Positions 50,100 through 59,702 of a DNA stretch of 64,000 nucleotides are shown here, one piece after another. The stretch is from Stenocarpella maydis. Lineage: Eukaryota > Ascomycota > Sordariomycetes > Diaporthales > Diaporthaceae. A model generated the notes under the pieces. It worked only from the letters and a program-made list of their open reading frames with translations, was not told the DNA's origin and did no database searches. The translations under genes and the position numbers were made by a program. The stretch is from positions 744,001 through 808,000 of the forward strand of contig NQMI01000005.1 in NCBI GenBank assembly GCA_002270565.1. Direction: 5' to 3'. Within the stretch, counting starts at the first letter, position 1. Each line of letters starts with the position of its first letter.

Positions 50100-50874
50100 G
50101 TCTGGGACGATCCACCCAACGATGCTGCGAATCTAGTGACCCTCGACGGCTCAGTCGACGACCTTTTCTCGCCCACGTTCCCCGACTCTTCGGGTGGGGC
50201 AAAGGACCGCCAGGGAGGGCACGCCAGAAGCAATGGAGAGCAGGGGAGTGCATTGGGGTCCGGAGTTTTGGTCAAGGATTTGGAAAAGGGACAGAATCCG
50301 AAACCGGTTGTCTACAAATTTTCACTGTAGCTTGGCGTTGGAGGACATCGAATCCACATCTGGGTTTAAGGGAACCCAAAGTAATAACTCTGTCTGTAAA
50401 AAAAATAACATTTTACAAATAATTCTGCCGTGACAATGTCTCGTTTCTCAATTCTCTACCGCAGTGCTCTATCAGACACCCACGCAAACGCCTTCAGTGA
50501 TGCCATGTCCCTAGCGCTTTACAGATACCGCGCAATATGCTACAGTTGATTCTTCGCTTCCAACTTTGACGTCAAGGTCTTCGCATCATCTCTATAATGC
50601 CTGGCCGAAGACTGTCATCCAGCCGGGCCCCAGTCCCCCCCCCCTTCCGCAATCTCTAGCAACAGCCTCCTAGCCTTGAAGGATGGTCTGCTTCCTGTGT
50701 ACCTGGCAAGCTCTATGAGCCTCCTTGAGGGTGTCAGAGCAAGCCTCTCGGCTCACATCCATCGGCATGGAACCCCCCCCCCCCCCCCNCCCCGCGATAT
50801 CTAATCCCGAGCCTCTTTCTCGCCCTGCAACGATAACAATAACGCCGACACATCAACGGGACCCCCTGCCTCCC
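50100..50874. other. Intergenic region between convergent rpb9 and mrpl38
   Basis: Contains both 3' ends and, at 50773-50789, a 16-base C run ending in N. No gene is seen. Confidence 0.5.
50773..50789. repeat. C homopolymer ending in an undetermined base
   Basis: Sixteen C followed by N, then more C; matches the run at 8173-8189. Confidence 0.9.
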
Positions 50875-51404
50875 CTATGCGTGCATGGAAGCCATGCTGA
50901 GGATCTTGCTCCAATTCTTGCGGCGCAGCTCCGCGCCGACGACGCCGTTGATGCGGGAGCCGATGGGGTCGCCAGCCTTGTTGATGAGGACGCAGGCGTT
51001 GTCATCGAAGCGGACGACGCTGCCGTCGGGGCGCTGGACCTTGTACTTTGTGCGCACGACGACGGCGTGCCGGATGTCTCCCCGCTTGACCTTGTTGCCG
51101 CCGGACGCGGCGCTCATGCCCTCGGCGTTGGCGCCTCGCTGCTGCTGGACCACACAGACGATGCGGTCGCCGATGCTGGCGTGGCGCTTCTGGCCGACCA
51201 CCATGGCGCACTCAACGAGGGCGGCGCCCGAGTTGTCGATGCAGTTGAGCATGGTCTGTTTTTGGGGGAGGCGGGGGCAGCGGTGGTCAGTCTTGTGTGT
51301 TGCTTGGTTGCATCATGTCGCATCTGCCTCTCCGGCCGGGGTGTGGGTCCGGCTTGGGAGAGCAGGAGGAGGGAGGGGGGGTTGCTCACCTTTAGTTGAA
51401 TCAT
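50875..51404 (-). CDS. mrpl38: Mitochondrial large-subunit ribosomal protein uL14m (MRPL38)
   Basis: A core protein of the mitochondrial large ribosomal subunit, at the intersubunit face. Two exons on the minus strand: 51404-51390 (15 nt, MIQLK) and 51255-50875, giving 131 residues. The sequence reads MIQLKTMLNCIDNSGAAL, then GDRIVCVVQQQRG and KRGDIRHAVVVRTK, DDNACVLINK and GTRI-like GSRINGVVGAELR, all uL14 signatures. The length matches bacterial and mitochondrial uL14 rather than the cytosolic protein, whose sequence differs. No separate transit peptide is visible, as is usual for this protein. The first exon is identified by an ATG and a GTGAGC donor, with phase 0 at both ends. Confidence 0.93.
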
Positions 51405-53634
51405 CTTGACCCGTCTTCTGCCCCCACGACCGCGCTCCTCGTACTGGTGTGTGTGGTGTGTGTTGTGGTGTGGTGCTCTGACGAGGACGAGGCGAGGGCC
51501 TGGGTTTGCCGTGTGTCATGACCTGCCAGGGCTGCGCTCAGGAATTCTGCCGGGCCAAAAGGCGGCGGCAGGGTCCACGGGTACCTCTCCGGGAGTCCGG
51601 AGTGCTGGGATCTGGTCGAGCTTGAGCAGTCCAGCTCCTGCTCCGAGTCAGGGCGGTGGTGGGCTCTGAGTTGTCTACTTAGTAGTGTACGTACACTACG
51701 GAGTGCTGGTGGCTACCATAGCAATTGCCTGACCTCCCATTGGCAAGCCTCTTTTGTCGCCCGGAAAACTCTCCGCCCGCGACTCGACGACGCCCACGCT
51801 GTCGTGTCTCTCTTGTCTCTCTTGTCCTGCAAGGGCAAGGATCGGCAGGCCTGGGCTCCCACCAGCTCGGGCCGCCTCCAAATGAGTTGACGTCGCACAT
51901 GACATGCCATGTCGCATGTCGCATTCTGGCTGCATGCTTGCATGCGCAATGTGCATGGTGCCCTGTCCCACCGTCCGTTGCCCGGCCACTGCATTTCCCG
52001 AGACCATTCAGCTGCAGCAAGCAAAGCAAGCAGGATGACGACGATGGATTGATTGATTGAGTGAGTGAGTGAGCGAGCTGACAAGAAGGAAGGATGGGCC
52101 CGGAGTCAGCTCAGCTCTGGTGATGTTACTATATTATTGGTTTGTTTTGTGCATTCTCTATCTATTCTGTCTGTCAATCCGCTACCTACGTGCTCTACTC
52201 CCTACCTCTCTCCCTCCCTTGGTCTGATTTGGTCTATCCAAAACGTTGTTTGGCCTTCCCGGCAAATTTCTCCTCTCTACAAAGCAATCGTGGTCACTCC
52301 CCCCTCTCGGATGATCATGTGAGTTGGAAGAGCATCGCCACTTTGGCCGTGTTCTTGTTTTTCTCTCCCACTGCGAGTAGCTGAGAGATAAGAAGAAAGC
52401 TTGAGTACTCCGTACTCTGTGCCTGATCTGTTCCATCGCCTTCTTCCCTCCCGCACCCGGACTGCAAACAATGCGTTGCGGTAATAATAATAATAATAAT
52501 AAGTTCATTGTACGTACTGCTAACTTCCCGGTTCCCCCCGTTCAACCATGTTTCGCCTGTTCTTCCGCCCTCTCCTTCCCTCCACCACTCACCAGTCCCC
52601 AGGCCCTTGCTCAATTCCGGGTTGATTGGACCTACACATGTAGTATTGTTCATGTAGAACTACGTGTTTATCGTGCAGCAGAGCACAGGCACTCAATTGT
52701 TACCCTTGTTCATGACCACAGCGGCTGCTCCAGTACCGACTCAATTCTCAAACTGATACCAGCCTCCAGATGTCTCATTCCCTCTGAATCGCCAGCAGCA
52801 TCAGCATCAGCACCACCACCACCACCACCGGCAGTAACAACAAAACCTCGACGGCATCAGCACCAATTAATTGCTGGACGCAATGTCCATGCCAGTGCCA
52901 ATCCTGTGTTCTGACTTCGTTCGCTCTTGAATCAATAGGGCCTCGGAATCCACACACACACAAGTCCTGATCCAACCACGACGCACGACCCAAAACCAGC
53001 CCAGCCCAGCCCGAGCCGGGACCTACGCACTATCAGAGTGGCAGCCACACCAGCTCTGCGAATACAGACTTGCATAGTCCGCTCACATACTCGACTTGCC
53101 TGGACTATACTCAGAGTGCGCTAGGTTATTAGGGAGACGACCTGCCTGCCCTGCCCCTGGCTGCTCTTCCCTCGTCCACTCTGCTCAATCCCGTACTTTG
53201 TACCTCCTCATCATCCTCCGCCCTTTCCCTCCCTCCTCCTCGGCCGCTCTTCCCCCCAAACTACACTCGCCTTCGAGTGCACTTCTTGGAAGAGGCCGGC
53301 TGGATTAATTGCCTCTTGTGTTTGTTCCCGTTTTCTGCCATATCCTCCTGTCCGCCCCTTTGACTCCACTCTACTCCGGTGCAACCACCCGGTGGCTCCA
53401 CTCTGGCACATCCGCCTGCAGGCGCAGTTGAGGGAGAGATCATCTGCTGCATTCCTGCGTCCGCTCATTTCACACCCTGTCGACATACTTTGCGACCAGC
53501 GCCCACTTCTTCGACTCGGCGCATAAGCTGTGCCCAGGCGCCCCTCGGCCGACTCACCTGACATCTTCTCCCAACCATCGCACCACACTTTCAGAAGCAG
53601 CACGGTGTCCACCGCCAGCTGCCCATCTGTCAAG
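51405..53634. other. Divergent intergenic region between mrpl38 and set9
   Basis: About 2.2 kb with no supportable gene. It has an AAT trinucleotide run near 52.48-52.50 kb and a pyrimidine-rich stretch at about 53.2-53.6 kb, likely the set9 5' leader. Confidence 0.45.
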
Positions 53635-55990
53635 ATGCCCAAGATGCCCGGCGCATCAGGCAGTGCAAAGAAGCACACGCTGACCTTGGCGCAACTGTCC
53701 TCCTACGATGACATCCTGACGGATGCTCTCGTCGATCGGGTATGCACCGACCTGGAACTTCCTCCTGGGATATTCTGCAAGCAACGAGCAGTCGCATTGA
53801 AGGCTAACGCACCTGCAGGCCTGGTACTGGACCACGATTCCCAAGAACCGGACCTCATACCATCCGTCGCGAGGCGTCAAGGAAGACGAGATCTGCAAAC
53901 TCATCCAGACCCATCTAATTGTCACCCGCAACGTCGATCTCGCCGAGGAGAAGTTGCTCGCGACAGACGGCCTCAGGAGGTTCTACAATTCTCTGAAGAC
54001 CCCTCAAGAGAAGACCGATTTTCGACAACACCTCCGGCGCTACATGCAGATCTACCTCCCCGACTGCCCCTTCGAAGTCAGCAGTACAAATCGATACACC
54101 ATCACCACTCACGAGGCCTCGGTCGTGGCACGGAGGCCTATAAAGCGCAACGAAACCGTCAAGTATCTCTCGGGTATACAGGTCGTAATCACGCCCGAGG
54201 AGGAGGAGGTCCTCTCTTCCCGCAAGAAGGACTTCAGCATAGTTGTGAGCAGCAGGAATAGGATGGCCAGCCTGTTCATGGGCCCTGCGCGCTTCGCCAA
54301 TCATGACTGCGGCGCCAACGCCAAGCTTGTGATTACTGGTCACGCCGGCATCGATATAGTGGCAGTCCGGCGCATTGAGGTGGGAGAGGAAATCACCGTG
54401 ACATACGGCGAGAACTACTTCGGGGAGAACAATTGCGAGTGCCTGTGCCAGACCTGTGAGAACAACCTGGCCAACGGCTGGAAGCAGCCTGACGGCGTTG
54501 TGCCGGTCAAGAAGAGCATCGAGGATGATCTGCTGGCCTTGCAGGGCTACAACACACGTGGAAGACACAGGTATGGCAGGGGGGAATCGAGCTCTAGGAC
54601 GCCGTCGGTCACGCCTGACATCAGACCGAAGGTGCGCAAGGGGAAGTTAAAGCAGCTTCGTACAGCCGACCGAGCCTCCACCACCGAATCGAGCGTCGCC
54701 GGAGGATCAGAGATCACGTTGACGCGGAAGCGGGAGCGGGACAGTCTGGCGACACCCCCTGTGACTCCTGCAAAGAAGCAAAAGACTACCCACTACGATA
54801 TCCGGCCTGTTCCCAGCCTTGTCGCAGACCGTAGCGGTAGCTCCGATGCCGAGTCCGGTGACCTGCTTTCAAGGTCTGATTCGTCCCACGGGGAAGCGGT
54901 GCTCACTGATGTTACGACCCCGGAAGACACGACGGATCCCGCGGATGTGCCGTCTGAACCCGCGCAAGTCGCCAAGGCTATAGAAAACTTGAAGCAGGAG
55001 CAAGACGCCGGGGAGTCTGCCTCAGATGGCTTGCGGGAGGTCGCGCCGTTTGTAGAACCTGCGAGTGCTCAACCTCCGTTGCTCCCGCTACTTCGAACAC
55101 CGCAGCCTCCACCGAGGGCACGTGGCCTGGCCATCCGCGATATCCTGAACACTCCTTCAGAGGCGGCCACTCCCGACAGCCGGACCCCAATCGACCGATT
55201 TGCGGCCGCCTTTGGCGCTCAGAGCTCTGTCAAACCGGCTGACAGTAGTCAAGGGCAAGGAGTTGAGGGCCAGCAACCTGCTGCAGTAGCAGGGCCTGGC
55301 TCGCCTTCGCCCGTCATCACGCAGGACCCCGAAGTGGCCGTCGATTCAGTCGAGGTTGGTACAACCGCTGAAACTCCTGCAAAGCGTGGTCGTGGGCGGC
55401 CGAGAAAGCACCCAAAGCCCGAGGCCAGTCCGGTACGTGAGGCATCCGTGGCCAAGTCACCACCACCAACCGCTCCAGAGGACGAGCCGAGTGGGCATAG
55501 TTCGCCAGCACCTTTGAATGGCCCTGCCACGTACCGCAAACCCGGCGACTACCAGCTTACCCCGCGCCTTCTTGCCGAGCCAGATATGGCCTGGGTGCGC
55601 TGCTCCAACTGCACCACCGCGTTTGTTCAGCAGAACGCCTACTACACCCGCTCCTCGTGCCCACGCTGCGAGCGTCACTCGAAGCTGTACGGTTATATCT
55701 GGCCGAAGACGCAGCCTGAAGGTCCCTGTGACAAGGAAGAGCGCATTCTTGACCATCGCACAGTGCACCGGTTTCTCGCTACCAGCGACGAGTTGGTTGT
55801 GCGGGGCAGATCGACACACGCTCAAAGCAAAACCGGCACGCCAAAGAGGGATGAGAGCGAGGCGAATGCAAAGCGAGGCCCAGGAAGGCCCAAGATGTCT
55901 GCAGATAGCGAGCGTGCCAGCGTGGAGGACCTTGACATCAGGAGGGGCGTCAGGGCACGGAAAGCCAGCTCCAAGATCGGCGCTTGCTAG
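53635..55990 (+). CDS. set9: Histone H4 lysine-20 methyltransferase Set9 (Suv4-20/KMT5 type)
   Basis: Methylates histone H4 Lys20 in the nucleus, linked to DNA-damage checkpoint signalling in fission yeast. Two exons, 53635-53739 and 53819-55990, give 758 residues. The N-terminus (DALVDRAWYWTTIPKN, YHPSRG) is the Set9 helical region. The SET domain starts near residue 124: TNRYTITTHEA, then LFMGPARFANHDCGANA (Asn196-His197-Asp198), EVGEEITVTYGENYFG, and the post-SET cysteines CECLCQTC. The long C-terminal half is disordered and holds two AT-hook-like motifs (RGRGRPRK near 558, RGPGRPK near 719). Near residues 629-657 there is a CX2C...CX2C pair (WVRCSNC, SCPRCERH) that could bind zinc and is characteristic of fungal Set9 proteins. 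The start is the first ATG after a pyrimidine-rich leader. Confidence 0.95.
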
Positions 55991-56591
55991 AAGCCTGAAT
56001 GGCCGTTCTCAGACCAATACTGATGTCTCGCACTCGCCCTTATGGAGCTCTACATTCACATGTATACCCAGGAGGGCGGGTTGAGTGCCCCCCAGGGGGC
56101 GATTTTGCCCTCTTCCCAAGGGGGTGTCTAATTTCTCCAAGTCGAAAGCAGGCGGCTGACTCTGGTTCGAGCGAGGTCCTACTGGCCTATGGATAGCATT
56201 TGATGTTACTGGTCGAAAGAGGAAGAGGTAGGCGCCGCTATGGCTGCGGCTTGAGTTTGGTGTCTTTATTTTTCTGTTACAAGTCGTATTGCATTGCACG
56301 GCGTCAGCGATTTGCTTCATCACAATCGGAACGCGTCTCATCGGCCCACACATCTTAGGGCGAGATGCATTATATATAGCCCGTCTGTAAATATTACATA
56401 GCTGCACATCGCAATTTCTGGCCACGTTCTTACGAAGTGTCCCACTCCCTAGTCTCGTCGCAAATTCGATGCATGTATGTGTATGAACGATGGCCCATCT
56501 ATGACTGAACAGAGACCACGAGCAAACCACGTTCTGAAATCGAGATTGTATTGGATTCCCATTTACAGGAGGATATATCTACATGGACTCC
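55991..56591. other. Intergenic region between convergent genes
   Basis: About 600 bases with the 3' ends of set9 and of the PAF-AH-like gene. No further feature is seen. Confidence 0.5.
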
Positions 56592-58514
56592 TCACTCTGG
56601 GGCGACATGGATCTGCCAATACTTGCGCCACGGCTCCGGCATCCCGGCGTTGTGTTTGGGGTCATAGTCCCTGCTGGCCGCGCCGCCGTCCTCGACCGGC
56701 CTCCCAGACAGCGCGAGCACGCCGCGCCGCTCGCCCGTGTGCTGGTAGCGCACAAAGTCCCGCGTGGCGAGCACGTACTGCATTATCCCGTCGCGCGCGC
56801 CCATTGTCGAGCCCGTCGCCCACGACAGCAGCAGCGGCTCGAGCAAGGGGGCGTCGGTGATGGACGGGTGCGACGTGCCCAGGGAGGTCAGGAACCAGCC
56901 TCCCCCTCCGGTACTGCCGCTGCCGCCCTCCCCGTCCTTCCCGCCCCGTCCGCCCTCGCCCTCCCCAGGGCGGCCTGCCCCCATGCTGCGGTTGTTGACC
57001 CCGTCCACGATGTCCCGCACGACCTCGAAGTGCGGCCGCCCGTAGAACAGCGAGGGCCCGGGCCTGCTCCACGAGCTGCTGTGGCAGACGGCCAGCGGCA
57101 CCGAGACCTCGGCGTTCAGGGGCCCGCTCGACTTGCCCGGGTCGAGGACCACGGCGCCGGCGAAGGGCAGCCTGGGTGGTGGTAATACCGATGATGATGA
57201 TGATGATGGTGATGGTGGCGGCGCACGGCCGCCGCCCTTGCTGGTATTAATCGGCCGGAGGGCACGCAGGGCGCCGGTCCCGCCGTATGAGTGCCCCGCG
57301 AGGGTGAGGTGGGTGGTGTTGAGGCGGCCCACGAAGCTGGACATGTCCGTGTTGGGCGGCTGGCGGGAGTTTGGTATGGGAGACGAGGAGGGCGAAAGGG
57401 GGCCCGAGTCGAGAGCGCGGATCACGTCCACGGCGGCCTCGATCTCGGCCTCGCGGAAGGAGAGCTGGGCCTCCTTGAGCGCGGGCGTGTCGAGGGGCTC
57501 GCCGCCAGGGGGCGGCGCCAGGTCCTTCAGGCCGAAGGCGTACCTCCACCGCGGCGCCGCCCTGTGCTCTCCTGCCCTGATGATCGGGCTCGCGGGCGAC
57601 GACCCGTCGCGGTGCTCGAGCGCGGCCACCACGACGCCGCGGCTGGCCAGCTCGCCCAGGTAGTGCGTGTAGTCGGTCCTCGAGCTGAGCATGCCGTGGG
57701 AGAAGACCATGACGGGCAGCCTCTGCGAGCCGTGCTCCCCGTCGTCGTCATCGTCGCCGCCGCCGCCGCCGCCCGCTACGCTGGCCACTCCCCCCCGGGC
57801 GCCGCGGATATCCACGAGCTCAGCCGCCGGGATGAGAGGCGCGCCGACCAGGGCGGGGATCTGCAGCCCGCTGGCCACGAGCCACAGGCCCCCCGTGAGC
57901 AAGCCCCTGAACAGAAAGTTGTCCATGCCCAGGAAGCGGGCGAAGCCCCTGGCGGTGGCGGACACGGGCTTCGGGAACCAGTAGTACCTGTCCGCCGAGG
58001 GGCCACCCCTGGCGTCGTGCGAGGTGGGGTAGTAGAGCGTGAACAGCACCGTCTCGACCTCGAAGGCGTAGTCGCCGTCCGATCTTGACCTGAACCTGGC
58101 GTCGCTGACCCGCCTGGGCGTCTCGAGCGGACACTCGACGTCGACCGCCCCGACTCGGTAGGGCCCGGTGTACCCGGGAAGCCGGTCGGCGAGCAGGGGC
58201 TGCGACGCCAGGACGCGGTAGGCCACCCAGAGCGCGGCGAGGGAGAAGAGGACGTAGCGGACTGTGAGGCGCGGGCGGAGGAGGGATGATAGCACGGGGG
58301 CGAGGCGGTGTGCGGCCGCTGTGGCCCACCTGATGGCATAGGGCAGGAACTCATGGCGGATCTGGCCGACTATCGTCGTGTGGGCCGGCGGTCTCATCCA
58401 TCTTGGGATGCCGTTCCGGTAGCGATGCTGCACTGGGTGCGACATTTCAGGACTCAGCAGGACGTCGTCCTCGATGCCCAGTTCCGCGATTGATATCTCG
58501 TCAAACGGCTGCAT
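56592..58514 (-). CDS. PAF-acetylhydrolase/phospholipase A2 group VII-like hydrolase with N-terminal membrane anchor
   Basis: Enzymes of this alpha/beta-hydrolase family remove short or oxidised sn-2 acyl chains from phospholipids. A single exon of 640 residues. Residues 85-103 form a hydrophobic anchor. The core has the family elements VFSHGM (oxyanion region), LEHRDG, then the nucleophile elbow GHSYGGTGA (Ser409) and LDPG with the probable catalytic Asp; a late His, in SHPS, would complete the triad. The core is interrupted by low-complexity inserts: a Gly/Asp loop near residue 245, a Ser/Pro loop just after the nucleophile helix and a Gly-rich loop near 550. None has convincing splice sites, so I keep them as coding. 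The Ser/Pro insert could instead be a missed intron. The substrate is inferred. Confidence 0.85.
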   Translation of the reverse strand: MQPFDEISIAELGIEDDVLLSPEMSHPVQHRYRNGIPRWMRPPAHTTIVGQIRHEFLPYAIRWATAAAHRLAPVLSSLLRPRLTVRYVLFSLAALWVAYRVLASQPLLADRLPGYTGPYRVGAVDVECPLETPRRVSDARFRSRSDGDYAFEVETVLFTLYYPTSHDARGGPSADRYYWFPKPVSATARGFARFLGMDNFLFRGLLTGGLWLVASGLQIPALVGAPLIPAAELVDIRGARGGVASVAGGGGGGDDDDDGEHGSQRLPVMVFSHGMLSSRTDYTHYLGELASRGVVVAALEHRDGSSPASPIIRAGEHRAAPRWRYAFGLKDLAPPPGGEPLDTPALKEAQLSFREAEIEAAVDVIRALDSGPLSPSSSPIPNSRQPPNTDMSSFVGRLNTTHLTLAGHSYGGTGALRALRPINTSKGGGRAPPPSPSSSSSSVLPPPRLPFAGAVVLDPGKSSGPLNAEVSVPLAVCHSSSWSRPGPSLFYGRPHFEVVRDIVDGVNNRSMGAGRPGEGEGGRGGKDGEGGSGSTGGGGWFLTSLGTSHPSITDAPLLEPLLLSWATGSTMGARDGIMQYVLATRDFVRYQHTGERRGVLALSGRPVEDGGAASRDYDPKHNAGMPEPWRKYWQIHVAPE

Positions 58515-59018
58515 GTCTCACACATGATGAAAGAGGCCATATTCGTAGAGTTGGTGGTGGGCTGGAAAGGCGACCGGATGTCGTGGAGATCGACGTCGTC
58601 ATGTCCAAGCCGGCAGTGGCGGATACACTAAGTGGCTAACCCGGGTAACCCCTGTCAGGAATTGGGGGGGGGTTTGGGGTGGAGGGGGGTGTTGTGTTGT
58701 GTTTGAAGCTTTTGGTAGGGTATTATTAGTATAGAGAAAGGGCAAAACCACGTCACCCGGGATGTTTGCAGATGAGACGCAACGCGTGCAACACGTCACT
58801 GTTGTTTTCTTCCTTGTCAATAGCAAGTAATACTTCTGCACACATAAGTGAGGCGAAGACACAGTTGTGTTGATCTGAAATAATCTCATTTGCCCCTGGG
58901 TTAGGGCTCGCCCTTCATACAGAGCATGACATCACGCGACGGAACAGTTCATGCCGGCAATAGGTATTCTTGAGAACCCACCACAGCCTTCTCTCCATCA
59001 TCAGCCACAGGCGCCGCC
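58515..59018. other. Divergent intergenic region
   Basis: Separates the start of the PAF-AH-like gene from that of the small conserved gene. No other feature is seen. Confidence 0.45.
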
Positions 59019-59423
59019 ATGAAAAGGGCCACGAGAACGGGTGCCGAGCTGCACTTGACGTCGCGTGCATACCGGCAAGTGCGGCCCCTCCACCAGACGG
59101 CTGCCGCATCATCATCATCGCAGGCGGCGAACGGCAGCCCTGCGCACGGGGGCGACGTCACCCAAGGCCAGCATGCCCCGCAGAGCTCAGATCCAAACAA
59201 CCCATGGCCATCTGGAGATGCGTCCAAATCAACGAGTGCAACAGAGGAGGAGAAGGAGGAGGAGAAGAAGAAGAAGAAGACGGTCGCTGAGATGGATGAG
59301 GAGTTGAGAATGAAGCTCGAGGGCATGTCGGGCGAAGGCGGCTCGGCAGGCGTCGAGTACGAGGGTGGGAAGGCAGAAGGCCTGAAGAGGGGAGTCAAAT
59401 CAAACATGTTCAGGGTTATATAG
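59019..59423 (+). CDS. Small conserved fungal protein, function unknown
   Basis: A single exon of 134 residues. The N-terminal 30 residues are basic and hydroxylated without acidic residues except one Glu, which could be a mitochondrial presequence. The middle is Ser/Gln/Pro-rich. The C-terminal half has a Glu/Lys run followed by AEMDEELRMKLEGMSGEGG and ends in LKRGVKSNMFRVI. From memory, small ascomycete proteins share this AELDEEL...GG...KRxVxxNMFR ending, so I regard it as a genuine conserved gene, but I cannot name it. A longer overlapping frame on the other strand is judged a shadow. The 5' end is uncertain; an upstream exon is possible. Confidence 0.65.
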   Translation: MKRATRTGAELHLTSRAYRQVRPLHQTAAASSSSQAANGSPAHGGDVTQGQHAPQSSDPNNPWPSGDASKSTSATEEEKEEEKKKKKTVAEMDEELRMKLEGMSGEGGSAGVEYEGGKAEGLKRGVKSNMFRVI

Positions 59424-59702
59424 GCAGGCACCCAGCGGGTGTTCTGCCCGGCCTCTGTGTGCCGAACAACAGCGGTCCTGGGGCGGTGCGTAGAATATTG
59501 AAGAGGGCCACCCGCGGGAGTTGGCCAAGACAGCGTTTCACCGCGGACTTTTACCCCTTGTGACGCATCATGAGAGTTGGACAGAACAGGACTACAGTGG
59601 GGCTCTTCTCGCTTTCGCAGAGGCTGGGTTGGACCTGCAGATTGTCTTGGATGTGGTTTGGCCAGTCCGCTGACGATTTCGCACCGATAAACCACCAAAG
59701 TT

